Of a DNA stretch of 64,000 nucleotides, positions 23,640 to 34,724 are shown piece by piece. The stretch is from Isoetes taiwanensis. Taxonomy: Eukaryota > Streptophyta > Lycopodiopsida > Isoetales > Isoetaceae. Both the position numbers and the translations under genes were made by a program. Where the stretch lies: assembly GCA_021234155.1 (NCBI GenBank), contig JAJEKV010000204.1, forward strand, positions 1-64,000. Reading direction: 5' to 3'. Every line of letters begins with the position of its first letter. The first letter of the stretch is position 1. A model generated the notes under the pieces. That model was not told where the DNA came from, ran no database searches, and saw only the letters and a program-made list of their open reading frames with translations.

Positions 23640-25203
23640 CAGCAATTAATGTTGGGCACATCACCCTCATTCCAAAAATAGAAACTCCAAGTAGTATAGG
23701 AGACTGGAGACCAATCTCCCTAACCAATACTACTTACAAAATATTGGCAAAAGTTCTTGCAAATAGATTGAAGTTAATTTTAATGGAAATCTCCATGTCA
23801 ATCAACATTCCTTCCAAAAAGGAACATCCTGAACAATTACATTGGGGTTGCAGAAGGACTCCATTGGAACTCTATCTCAGGGCAGAATTGCATGCTCTTA
23901 AAATTAGATTTCAAAAGAGCATATGAGGCAATAAGTTGGCAATTCCTGGAAAGAGCAATGCAACACTTGGGATTCTCGGAGAATGTCTATAAAAAGATTT
24001 GGAGCTTTAATTCTACATAATCCTCTGCCCTGATAGTTAATGGTTCTCCTACTAAAATGTTTCAATGTAGACGAGGAGTGAGGCAAGGATGCCCTCTGGC
24101 TCCCTACCTATTCTTGATAGTTGCAGAAGTTCTTACCAGACTAGTTAATCAATTGGAAAAGGATAAGGCAATAGTCAGCTTGAAACTGCCTAAGGACCAT
24201 GGGACTTTTTATATTATGCAAATGATATATTTGCTTTTCTAAAGAGTGATGATGATAGTTTGGGGAAATTCCTGGAATCAATGGATAGATTTGGGAAGGT
24301 AGCAGGAATAGTCCTGAATAAGAATAAACATGATATTGTCCTGAATACTCATTTGATAGACATACAAGGGATTAATGTGCTCAATAAACAGGCAGCCACA
24401 CCTATTCTAGGCATCCATCTAGCTCTTAACAAATCCCTGCAAGGACTTTGGGAGCCAATAGTTGAGAGGATTAAAAGGAAACTATCCATGTATTCTTCCT
24501 CCTCGTCCTTAGCTGGGAGAGTTGAAATAGCTAATGCAGTTATTGAAAGCACACATGTCTATTTTTCATCAGTTATTGTTGGAGACAAAGAGTCATACAG
24601 AAAGATTGAAAGTGCCATTAGGAAATTCATTTGGCAGGGGTCACATACGGTGGCTTGGAATGAGTTGATTAAACCCAAAAAAAGGGGGACTAGGATGCAA
24701 AGACCTTTTTGTGCAGCAGTGGCCCACAAAATACTGAAAGGGAAAAAGGCTGATCATGCTTGGAACATAATTGGCAAATATCAAGGTGTATTTGAATTTT
24801 TTGTTTTGAGAACAATTGATGATGATGTATTGCATAGGAGAACTGAGGAGGCTGACAGGAAGCAGTTGCTAGAGCCATGGGAGAAGCTACCAACTCAGAT
24901 GAAGAAGATACCATGTTATCAAGATAGGAATTGGTGGATAGATTTGTCCAGCTCAAATAAGCTATGGTACATGCGATGGCCATAAAGAAATTGCTGAAAA
25001 GAAATGATGCATGGAGGTATAATAATATGAGACCAAGCTTTTTGAAGTTATTCCATTATTGGCAACAAAAGAGAGAGGCTTTGGTACTCATGCTGTTGGA
25101 TTTTATCAATTTTCTAGCTGATGAACTGGACATCCTTCTGAATATTATAGGTCGAAGAGTTGTTGCAGGCTTGACCATGCAGGACTTGCTGGATGCACAA
25201 TAA
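23640..25203 (+). pseudogene. L1 reverse transcriptase remnant
   Basis: Blocks seen in order: GHITLIPKIETPSSIGDWRP, ISLTNTTYKILAKVLANRLK, FKRAYEAISWQFLERAM, GVRQGCPLAPYLFLIVAEVL, then an active-site block reading YANDIFAF instead of YADD, and from 24,260 a long open frame (GRVEIANAVIESTHVYFSSV, FIWQGSHTVAWNELIKPKK) typical of the L1 thumb and following region. The Asp-to-Asn change at the active site plus frameshifts near 23,640-24,250 make it inactive. Confidence 0.85.
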
Positions 25204-25826
25204 AGGATATGCAGTCTAAGGGCACTTTTCATCTTATAAGTACATCTGAACTTTAAATATTACTATGCATCCAGGATATAATCTATAAGCTTTATGAGTT
25301 TAATGTTTTTTGATAAGCTAAATCATGGATATTTTCTTTGGGATCCATGAAATTATGCCTATTATGTATAGAGGTGTACTACCATAATGGTGTACCATCC
25401 CGATATGTACCAAAGAAACCCTACCCTCAAAAAAAAAAGAGTCACAGAATATGAAGCCTGGAAAGAGTGCCTCTGAAATGAACTAGAAGATGTCGAGTGA
25501 TCAGATTGTGTTGTTCCCATTCTAACTAGCCAAGATGATGTCATCGACATGTAAATGCATCACCTCAGTGAAAAAACTTATCGCCTCATTTATATTCAAG
25601 CAACCATCCCTTTTTTCTACCCTGACAATACATAAAATTCATTGCTGGTGAATCGACTGTAGGTGCACACTTTACCTTCACTAATGGGCAACAAGTACAA
25701 CATGTTTTGCCTAAGAATAAATCCTTGGTGTTTTGAAAACGTGTCCATATACAAGTACCATTGTCTAGGTGATTGTTTTAACCCATAGACAACCTTTTTT
25801 AATTTCCACACTTTATCTCTCCATTG

Positions 25827-28795
25827 TGTTAGTTTGAGTTCTTGGCATACACCCTGCAGCAGCAGTCCATGACTGCCGGATGCTACAAAGCTGCCATGCT
25901 CATGATCACAAAACAAGAACAAGACAAGAAAATATGTACAAAAAATGAAGGGGAACGTGGCCAAATGAGGCTCTCCAAATATGAGATCAAACCTGAATAC
26001 ATCTGAAGAGGCTCCGGTCTAATATAGTGCAGACCGCAAATCTGAGCCGTACACTAACTAAATCTAATCCCTACACTTATGTTAACCTAATCATGCCAAG
26101 TGTCGATGCGCGCCTGCTTGACACCTAACATGTGCATGTACCTAACATGTGCATGCACAATGTTAACCACTAGGTGGTTAACACTTGCCTCCCCTAAAAG
26201 TTTTAGCACGAAAACATGTCTGGGACTTTTATAAGACAAGTCCAGGCAATTACAACATGGTGCCAAAATTGGCGTAAAAATGATGGTAATGGTTGGGTTG
26301 TGTCGCCGTAAAAGATCTTCATGATTGCGTTGAGGACGAATAAGATCCGAATGAATGTCGATGGAGAACATGGATCATAGGAACATGGGCCAAAAACATA
26401 AAGACCATCCCCTTATATCATGGGTAAGTCACATTTAAAATAATTGCCCAAAATTCCACTTAAAAAAGAAGGAAGGGGTCTTTAAAGGTAAACACCAAAA
26501 TACCTCCCCAATATCAGCCATAAAAGTTTGAGCATAAAATTTCTTTGGGCGTGAATCTTTGCGTGCGTGACATGAGCTTGAGCGTGAGAGGATGGCTCGT
26601 GGGCGTGGCGTGCTGTCGAGGCATGAAGCGGGTGTGGGCGTGGACATAAACAAAGCGTGGCCTACGGGCGTGGCGTCATAAATGAAGGTGGCGTGGCTGG
26701 GGTATTACGAAGGCTTGAGTTTAAAAATGCATGGGCGTGGTCCGTGGCGTAAGCGTCAGCGTGGCGTGGGTTTATGGTTACTGAGCATGGCCCGTGAGAG
26801 CAAAAGAGACATGAAGCGCGTGACCGTGACTGTGGCCCGTGGAAAAAAGCTGGAGCGTGGGCGTGGGGCCCCGTGAATGTGACCCCGTGAGTCCCTTTAG
26901 AAGTTTGAGCGTGAGCAGTAGGGTTTGACCCACGGCGTGACCCGTGATCAGCCTGCATAATAAGGGTTGAACCCTAAGAATATCGAACCCTAATTAGAAT
27001 GTGTTGCGGCGGCGGCATGGCGGTGAAGTTCTCTGGGCTGCCGAGATATACTGCTGTTGCTATTTTCAGAAAATAGGGTGTCGAATGGAGCGTAACGTCT
27101 GCCTTGAAGTGCGCATGCTAAAGAGAGATCTGCAGAAGGAAAGTCGGATATGATGCCGGAATTTACAGCTGCCATTGATAGGAACTGGCCGGATGTTTCT
27201 TTGGAACGAGCCATTAGGTTACTGAAGCGATCTTTGCATCCTGCTATGTCAAGAATCAATGCAACGGAGATACACAGAGGGCAAAGCCATGGGTGACGTA
27301 TCAAGGGAGCAACAGGTAAAGTTGAAAATAATGTGGTGCTCCAATCACGGCCGGAACTGTAATGTGCTGATAATGCTTGTGTGCAGATGATGAAGACCAG
27401 AGAGACGTGAGAAATCCGAGTGTGAGGCTTCAAGGTTGAAGAGGTTCTTCAATCCAATTTGTGCTTGAATAATTCTCTACAATGAATGGGGGCTAGCAGG
27501 GATGCTGGCCCTCTTAAAAACTCAATAAAAGATAGGATCGTTGTGTGCAGGTGCAGACTGATGGAAAGTATTTGAGGAAGAACTCGAATCCTTCTAGAGC
27601 CGGAGAGGCGAGAATGATTGCTTTGTACGGATAAAATGAAACTTTGATGCAGGTACTGTGATGCCCTGGACATACGATTTCGAGAAAAAAAAACTCTGAT
27701 GCTTCCGTTGTGCAATAGGCAGGGACAAGTCTGGTACAGATGAACTACATGAAGAAGCAGATAACGCCCTTGAGAAATCTGTCTGATGATTGATGTTGAC
27801 TCTTGTGTATTGGCAGGAACCAGAAAGAGATAAAGCTGTGAATCAATAATCTCTAGCCCAGGCAATAGGAACTTTTGGGCTCAAAGGGGGCTAGCCAAGT
27901 GCTGGCCCTCTACCAAATAATCTGAAAAAGAAATTTTCATAAAAACCTGAGACTTGAAGAGGCAGATGAGGTAAAGATCCCTGTAGCATCGTGTGACTAT
28001 TTTTGGGTGTGCAGAAGCACGAAATTTCTGATAAGCCAAGATAAACAGAAGATGATAAAAAATGATCAAAGACATGATGTTTTCTGATAGCTTTTTCAGC
28101 AGAGAAAAGATAAAAACACTTGATTTTTTCTTGAGTTTGTTGCAGAGAGAAGTGCTGTCACCACTCCAGAAATCCCCTGCTGTAAAACTGTGCTTGTTGC
28201 AGCATGAAAAACAGAGTTTTTGAAAACGATTTTCATAACTAAACTAAGTGCTAAGGAATTGATTGACAAAGGGGCCTGGACCATTTCAACAACTGGTTGG
28301 GCCAAATAAAGGGATCGAAGGGTGAGAATAGTGTACAAGAAGTATTCAAGAACTGATTAGAATAAGAGCAGCAAAGACAACAGCAAAACAGCAAGGCTGA
28401 AGAAGGTGATCACAAGCGAACCCGGCATAACGGCGCCAGTGTTAGTTTGAGTTCTTGGCATACACCCTGCAGCAGCAGTCCATGACTGCCGGATGCTACA
28501 AAGCTGCCATGCTCATGATCACAAAACAAGAACAAGACAAGAAAATATGTACAAAGAATGAAGGGGAACGTGGCCAAATGAGGCTCTCCAAATATGAGAT
28601 CAAACCTGAGTACATCTGAAGAGGCTCCGGTCTAATATAGTGCAGACCGCAAATCTGAGCCGTACACTAACTAAATCTAATCCCTACACTTATGTTAACC
28701 TAATCATGCCAAGTGTCAGTCTGCCACCACTGACACCTAACATGTGCATGCACCTAACATGTGCATGCACAATGTTAACCACTAGGTGGTTAACA
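25827..28795 (-). mobile_element. Non-autonomous LTR retrotransposon (TRIM/LARD-like)
   Basis: Two near-identical LTRs, 25,827-26,183 (357 bp) and 28,440-28,795 (356 bp), begin TGTTAG and end TTAACA on the plus strand. The flanks are CATTG (25,822-25,826) and CCTTG (28,796-28,800), a 5-bp duplication with one mismatch. On the minus strand, TGGCGCCGTTATGCCGGG follows the 5' LTR within three bases, close to the PBS used by Athila-type gypsy elements, and a purine-rich tract (AGGGGAGGCAAG) precedes the 3' LTR, which sets the orientation. The 2,256-bp interior has no recognisable gag or pol; its longest ORFs (27,449-27,865 and 26,990-27,433, minus) match nothing I know. Confidence 0.85.
26545..26900. 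repeat. GCGTG-rich cluster inside the non-autonomous LTR element
   Basis: GCGTG and GGGCGTGG recur well over twenty times in about 350 bp, in the same orientation, with irregular spacing, in an otherwise AT-rich surround. The composition differs sharply from both flanks. Function unknown; it may be a decayed minisatellite or a captured sequence. Confidence 0.7.
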
Positions 28796-28800
28796 CCTTG

Positions 28801-28990
28801 CACAAAACCTGGGGGCCGTTTCATGTAGATATCCTCTTCAAATTTGGCATCAAGAGAGGTAGTAGTGACATCCATATGATGCATTTCTAGATCTTTAGCA
28901 TTTGCCATGGCGAAGAGCATCCTAATATTGGCCATTTTTACTATAGGAGAAAAAGTATCTTCATAGTCAACCCCTTCTCTCCCTCCTTTT
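28801..28990 (-). pseudogene. copia RT N-terminal block
   Basis: Minus-strand frame MANIRMLFAMANAKDLEMHH then MDVTTTSLDAKFEEDIYMKR, PPGFVQG, cut by the LTR element at 28,800. It is the same RT region in which the copia element at 52-60 kb is broken by inversion, so it serves as a local length standard for that break. Confidence 0.85.
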
Positions 28991-29527
28991 TTTTTTGGGG
29001 GGGCTTATGCAACTAGTCTAGCCCTATGTTTTACAGAATTCTCTTTAGTCCCTTGCTTGATCTTATAGATCCATTCACAGCCTATTGCATTCCTGCCTTT
29101 AGATAAGTCTACAGTTCAAATGTTTCAATTTTTTTTAATGCATTGAGTCTTCTTTGTTGCATCCTTCCATTCTTTTGCATTTGTAGCCTTCATGGCCTCA
29201 TCAAAGGTTTTTGGCACTTCAAAATCAATCATGACTAATATCTCAGTTAGGTTTATTTCATCAAAAATATATTTTAACCTTCTACTTCTTCCAAATGAAT
29301 CTCTGCCAAATAGTTCAGTACTAATCTTTGCTTTCTCTTGTAGAATTTGAGCTCCTTCTTTCGTGGTTGGTCCTTGTGTTTGTCACTTGATTTCCCTCCA
29401 CTGCTTCCTTGTCAGCATTGTTTGCAGTTTGTTGTTCAATTGTACCTTTATTTCCTTGCAAAATGGCTGAGTCAGTTTCAATATCATCATCATCAATTAT
29501 GGGAACATTGTCCACTTGTTGTGTGTT

Positions 29528-30357
29528 CTACATTTCTTCTCTTTGTTCCACTACTGCAAATGGACCTTTCTTGTGCTTGTAATATTGACTTTCATCAAAT
29601 ATCACGTCCCTATTGATAACAACTTTCCTTTTTGTTGGATCAAACGTTCTATAAGCCTTGGAATGTTCATCATAGCCTACTAGATAAGCAATTATAGCTC
29701 TTTCATCAAGTTTTTGTCTCTCTTCCTTTAGAATGTGCACAAATCCCAAAAAACCATATGTTCTTAATTTATCAAAGTTAGACTTAGTTCTAGACCAAAG
29801 CATCTCAGGTAATGAGCCATTAATGCGTACTAAGGGCAGTATATTTTGCGCTTCTACATCAGTTCTTGCTGCCTCTTTTCGTAGGAAATTAGGTAGGTCT
29901 GTATTTTTGAGCATTGTCTTAACAGCATTTAAAATTATCCTATTCTTTCTTTCTGCATACCATTCCGTTGTGGGGAAAAACTACAAGTCAATTGTCTTTT
30001 TATGCCTGCAATACCTTTTAAACTCAGTAGGTAGCCCCTACACACTTGATTTTCTTTCCAGTCTTAAGCTCCACTCTGCAACAAAGGTTTTAAATGCCTC
30101 AAAGTCCGCATTTAGTTCATGCAACCTTGGTTCTTCGACTAAAATTATCAATGAATGTAATAAAATATTTTTTTCCTGTAATGTTCCTCATATTGAATAG
30201 TCCACACAAATCTGGATGCACAATATCCAATATCCCCTTTGCTCTCTTGTTGGATTTTTTTGAAAGGTAGCCTAGCATGCTTTCCAACCATGCATCCATA
30301 GTAGGCCTTGTCTCCACTACTTATTTCACAAGCTTCAACTAATCCTTGTTTGGCCAT
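29528..30357 (-). pseudogene. copia integrase remnant
   Basis: From 30,357 downwards: GAG-pre-integrase end (CMVGKHARLPFKKIQ), IVHPDLCGLF (the first Asp block, degenerate), YFITFIDNFSRRTKVA. Around 30,110-29,920 the core is damaged and the QNGVAERKN block is not readable. It then continues as DLPNFLRKEAARTDVEAQNI and the integrase C-terminal region KLRTYGFLGFVHILKEE, DERAIIAYLVGYDEHSKAYR, RKVVINRDVIFDE. Frameshifts near 30,117 and 29,920. Confidence 0.85.
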
Positions 30358-30796
30358 AAGTTCTATAGTTTTATTGCTAGTGTGGCATAATCTTTGGTGT
30401 CATGTATTAATATCAGAGACTATAATTGCATGCACTGATGGTAGATGATTGTTATTCAGTCCAAAGAGATTATCAACTCTTTTTCCCATAAATTTGATTT
30501 CATCATCAAATAGAACAGTACTTGTTATCTATCAAATATGACAGTATCATTCCATGTCTACTAACTGATTGATAGATATTAAATTTCTAACTAGTGTAGG
30601 CACACACAAGACATCTTTTAAGACTACTGATTTCCCTTGCAAGTCAAACAACTCCAAGATACTAGCACATTGCACTCTTTGTAACTCTCCATTTCCAAGT
30701 CTGATGTATCGAGTCCTTTCTTCTTTTCCATTTTTAAGCAATTTTGTTGAGCTATCTCTAAAGCAATCTCGGCATATAATTCCAACTTTGCACCAC

Positions 30797-31640
30797 GAAG
30801 TTGAAGTCGTAGATAGCTATAAGTATCTTGGTGTAGGGTTCTGTAAGAACACACTTTGAGAACAGTGTATTGCCAAGCATGTGACTCTGGAGAGCACTCT
30901 ATGCAGTGCAAAACAATTGTTTTTGCGTGGAGATTCATGATTGGTCACGGAAAGCCTACTTGTTTCGGGCCTTGGTAGAACTTGTCTTACTGTATGTATC
31001 TGAAGTATTGGGGCATGCCACTGGTGCTAATGCTTGGGAGAGCTTGAAACATGTGCAAAAGTCCTTTCTCACTTACAGCCTAGGAGTCAAAACTATGGTG
31101 CCCTACAAGAGACAGGTTTTTGGCCTTTTCAACATTCTGCCATGAAGCACCATCTCCACTATATCAACAAGGTGCATTACATGGATGATGATAAGTACCC
31201 TTTTCTCGTGCTTGCCATGATCTCCCCAGCATTTGAAATGATGTTGAAAAGAGAATTGTAATGCATAGTTTGCCCGCTGGTCTGTGCAACCGAAACACTG
31301 CATGGTACTTGCTAGTTCTGATCCCGAGCTTTTGCAACAATATCTCAATGGTCATTTTCCTCAGAAGATGTGGGACCAAGTTAAAACTGGTCATTATCAT
31401 GCACATACAAGTCCCACTTTGGTACCAGGACCACAAGCTTATTTGCTTGCTTCCTTGTCCATGAAAAAGCTTGTAGCTATTGCATCAATTCGCACAGAAT
31501 TCCACATGCTATGGATTGAGATAGGTAGATGGGAGCGATAACAAGTGTTCGTATGGTCGTCACAGCAAGTGCGATGGCAAAGTTGGTCATTTTGCCAATT
31601 ATCGCATGTCCAATTGTCGTAAGCCACCATTGACAAAATC
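30797..31640 (+). pseudogene. LINE ORF2 C-terminal fragment
   Basis: Frames show VVDSYKYLGVGF (RT thumb motif), FRALVELVLLYVSEVLGHAT, NAWESLKHVQKSFLTYSLGV, then LASSDPELLQQYLNGHFPQ and RTEFHMLWIEIGRWER, followed in another frame by Cys/His residues in a zinc-finger-like spacing. The order matches the C-terminal half of the LINE at 39-44 kb (SYKYLGI, VLLYGCEVWG, VEVGRW), but it is clearly divergent, so it is a different family of the same type. It abuts the copia remnant at 30,796, and both boundaries are abrupt. Confidence 0.7.
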
Positions 31641-31710
31641 ACAGAGATGATCAGAATAGGAAAGTTACTATCTCAGCACACAATGGGCTATACCTACTAA
31701 CGGCCAAAAC

Positions 31711-32541
31711 GTGGACCAAAGAAAAGTTGAAGCATCATATGATCTAATGATGAACCCATTCCAAGCAACCCGTGAGAAAGTATCATTAGTTCTTTATGGG
31801 CCACCAACCAATGATCTAGCACGCCCGTCAAGAGCCCGTAGCAGTAATCCATTTGCTAATCCCCCAAGGTACTTTGACGAGCACCAGCCCTATGAACGAA
31901 GATCCAGACGAAATCATTGAAGCACATGTTGTAGACAGACTCCAAAATACAATTGTAGTTGGAGATTTGGGTGATAACGAAATTATCCTCACCAACTGGA
32001 ACTCATCTTTTGCAGCAGAGTGACACTTACGGGTATTCAATAGAACACTATAGTAATTGTCATTTGGTTTAATATCTTGTATAATAACATATTATTTCAT
32101 TCATTGCGTTTATATTTGCTCAATTTCATCAATTTGTTTTGTTAACATGCAGGTTATAGAAGTCCCCAATGCATCACCTCCACGTGACATTCCCATCATC
32201 CCTGAAGTAAATAATGATGTGGAGCCGGAAATTATCATAGTACCAGAAAGCCCAACAGTTGAAGTTCAAGTTCAGTTAGTTCCTCCGCCATCAGTGCAAC
32301 CCTGTTGATGTTATGGCATTGTGGTTAGTTGGATATATCAATGACATGCGCTCATCTATGCAACAAATTCGTAATGCATTGAACTCAATTGAGAACTTCA
32401 TTCTTGATGCGCACATTCGTTTAGACATAAACCATCGGAGGCAATTACATGTGCAAATAAATAGGCTAACTACCCTCTGCAGGTTGTTTGATAGGCAAAT
32501 CAACAAAGATGTGTATCGCATCTTAAGTCGCTATCCATATT
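31711..32541 (+). CDS. Unrecognised exon-like coding segments
   Basis: I do not recognise this protein. The frame at 31,711-31,920 is rich in Ser/Arg/Pro; after it a shifted frame opens with MNEDPDEIIEAHVVDRLQNT and ends at a TGA near 32,021. A likely intron acceptor (ACATGCAG) is followed at 32,154 by a Pro/Glu/Val-rich segment (VIEVPNASPPRDIPIIPEVN). One frameshift near 32,305 leads to a 70-residue helical segment ending in a stop at 32,541. The parts could be exons of one gene or the 3' end of a transposon-borne gene. The frameshifts suggest decay. Confidence 0.35.
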
Positions 32542-32559
32542 GAGTGCTTGTAAATTGAC

Positions 32560-33804
32560 ATACTACTTTTACTATTTCTAGTCCCTTGTACAAGATTGAT
32601 AATTGAACATTACGCATTTGGTTTTAGTGAAGAGGGAATACGTACATCAGAATTTATCAAGCTCTGTCTACAAACCATAGTTCGATCTCATAAAGAGATT
32701 GGCCTGATACTCTGATTTATGGTATGCTCCTTTAGGATGCAGCTGAGATGGATCCGTAGACATAGCAAGGGGCAGATATTCAAGAGGGGAATGTATTGGC
32801 TGTAAGCATTGGTCTGAATTGGGTGAAAAGTGAACGGCATTGTGACTGCAAGTTCAAAACAGTTTCTGGTAATCGAAATTTATGAATTGTGTTCAGAGCA
32901 CGCAGAAACTTGTTAAGGGAGAAGATGGTTTAAGGAAGCTTGTGGTTCGAGGAGATCCAGATTTCAGGGTGAATTATGGCTGTAATGAATCTGATACACT
33001 GAATGCTTGCTGATGCTTCAGTAAGGTCATTGGTGCTAGAACATGAGGGAGCTAAGCTGTCAGGATCTTAGTGCAAAGGTGTAACCACTGGATAAGGCAG
33101 AAGTTGCTGAGTATGAGCGAGTACTCTAATGGATTCAGTTGCAATAGTCACATGAAAAATCTTTGAGATTGGGATAGGAAGTGCTTTAATGGTCAAAAAA
33201 GATTGTTCTAGGGATGTTGGTGGCTAGGGAGGATATGATACAAGCTTGCAGCCATGGCAGAGATGCTTGATCTCAGGGAGAAGCTGGCACAAATGATTTG
33301 TTTGAGCAATTATGGTGGATTATTTTCAGTCTCGGATTCCAGTTACTAGGATTGTTTGTACATAGTCTGCATATGAAGTGTAGTGTACAGGTTTGGACAT
33401 CTAATTATTGTGCAGGTAATGTATATAGTCTCACATATATAGTTCAGGGAGAGTCTTGAAGATAGAACCTATATATGTGACGTGTACATATGCTGATTTG
33501 CAAATAAATGGATGATATTAATTGACCAGCCCTTTTATGTTATGTAGCACTGTAAACAACTCATATCATGATGGATGGTTAACTCTGGGTTCAAATTCCA
33601 GACCAAAGCTATCGCTCCACCCAGGAATTTCATACACATGAATTGGATGCACAACTATTCCAAAAATTGCAGTTGCTCTTCTCATTATCTATTCTAAATG
33701 TACACTTGTTTTGTTTTGTTTTGCTTATATTCGCAACATCAACTCATCCAAATGTCATGTAACGTTGTTTGTTTTTGGCCCCGAAGGGGCAAAAAAAAAT
33801 TTTA
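32560..33804. other. No recognisable gene
   Basis: No domain-bearing ORF. At 33,427-33,482 an 11-bp inverted repeat (CACATATATAG / CTATATATGTG) could form a hairpin. Around 33,580-33,600 a GGGTTCAAATTCC segment resembles a tRNA B box but has no matching A box. Confidence 0.4.
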
Positions 33805-34201
33805 ACGTATAACACAAACCATTACATTACACGCAATAAAATTAAATTCCCCCTTAAACCCCTTTTTGTTTGGGTGCATATTCACACGGGGGTGACGTAG
33901 GGAAGCGAGAGCCCTTATAATTATGTTTCGCACGTACAAAATCAACACCATATAGTATATTGCCTGAAATCTTATAGTATTTTGCAAATCTTGTTATACA
34001 GTATAACAAATTCTGTACATCCATACCCCACAAACGAGGAACTTTGTGTACGATGTAGATTAAAGAATAAGGGGCGAATATGCTTATCCAACAGCTCTCG
34101 TTGCCCGGAGTCACCCCCATGTGAATATGCACCCAAACAAAAAGGGGTTTAAGGGGGAATTTAATTTTATTGCATGTAATGTAATGGTTTGTGTTATACG
34201 T
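33805..34201. mobile_element. Foldback MITE, 397 bp, ~108-bp terminal inverted repeats
   Basis: The left arm (33,805 to about 33,912) and the right arm (about 34,094 to 34,201) are near-perfect inverted copies, both reading ACGTATAACACAAACCATTA and onward with only a few differences. TTA flanks both ends (33,802-33,804 and 34,202-34,204), fitting a 3-bp duplication as made by PIF/Harbinger (Tourist-like) elements. The ORFs inside are shadows of the arms. The right end abuts the first unit of the 442-bp tandem array. Confidence 0.8.
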
Positions 34202-34687
34202 TTATAGTCATTTATGATTGGAGGCACCTATGATTTTGAAATATGAAATACGATTTCGCCTAAGGTTTTGAGGGAATATCGAACCTCTATACGACTTTTT
34301 TGCTTAACATTTTAGAATATGAAATACGAGAAGCTCGAACCTCTACCAAAATAATTTAATGTCCTTCAATATACCCAGTGAGCTAATGCAAATTTTTTTA
34401 TCTTGAATCTATGTTTTTTTATAACAACTTATTCGATTTTTTTAGGGAGATACAGTCTATGATTTTAGGAATTGTTATTTTTACATCCATATCAAATCCC
34501 CGTAGAACCCCCTGTTATTTTGCTACATATTCGAAACGAGGTGCACCCTGGACTACCACAGCCGTCGGATTCGTCGATCCTACGACCCAGATCGTATGTT
34601 GGACCCCCTGGGCACCTCTCGTTTCGTTTATAGTCATTTATGATTGGAGGCACCTATGATTTTGAAATATGAAATACGATTTTGCCT

Positions 34688-34724
<37 letters not shown>

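Larger units (their letters stand above)
19890..25438 (+). mobile_element. L1-type LINE, decayed, plus strand
   Basis: Order of parts: ORF1 with a DUF4283-like region (WHEDIFKELFGKVGDYIGWK, RAPRIWVHLDLLRPIP; 20,349-20,540) and a basic Lys-rich stretch (20,720-20,830); endonuclease remnants (21,715-22,290); reverse transcriptase (23,640-24,700); C-terminal part to about 25,200; 3' UTR and an A-run (25,429-25,438). A solo LTR (23,027-23,618) interrupts the RT. The 5' boundary is uncertain, and no target duplication of the bases after the A-run was found upstream. Multiple stops and frameshifts; non-functional. Confidence 0.8.
25440..30796 (-). mobile_element. copia remnant split by a younger LTR element
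   Basis: Minus-strand copia pol is found on both sides of the LTR element at 25,827-28,795. Upstream side: protease tail (RYIRLGNGELQRVQCASILE, 30,741-30,547), GAG-pre-integrase (LVEACEISSGDKAYYGCMVG, LPFKK), integrase and RT start. Downstream side (25,826-25,440): WKLKKVVYGLKQSPRQWY and a VDDIILAS active-site block. Joining the flanks at the insertion puts PPGFVQG next to WRDKVWKLKK, as in copia RT. The gag end is cut at about 30,796 by LINE sequence and the other end at 25,439 by the L1 A-run. No LTRs of its own are visible. Confidence 0.85.

Noticed and set aside
33570-33610. tRNA gene
   Set aside because: A B-box-like word and a short T-arm are present, but no A box, anticodon arm or acceptor stem.
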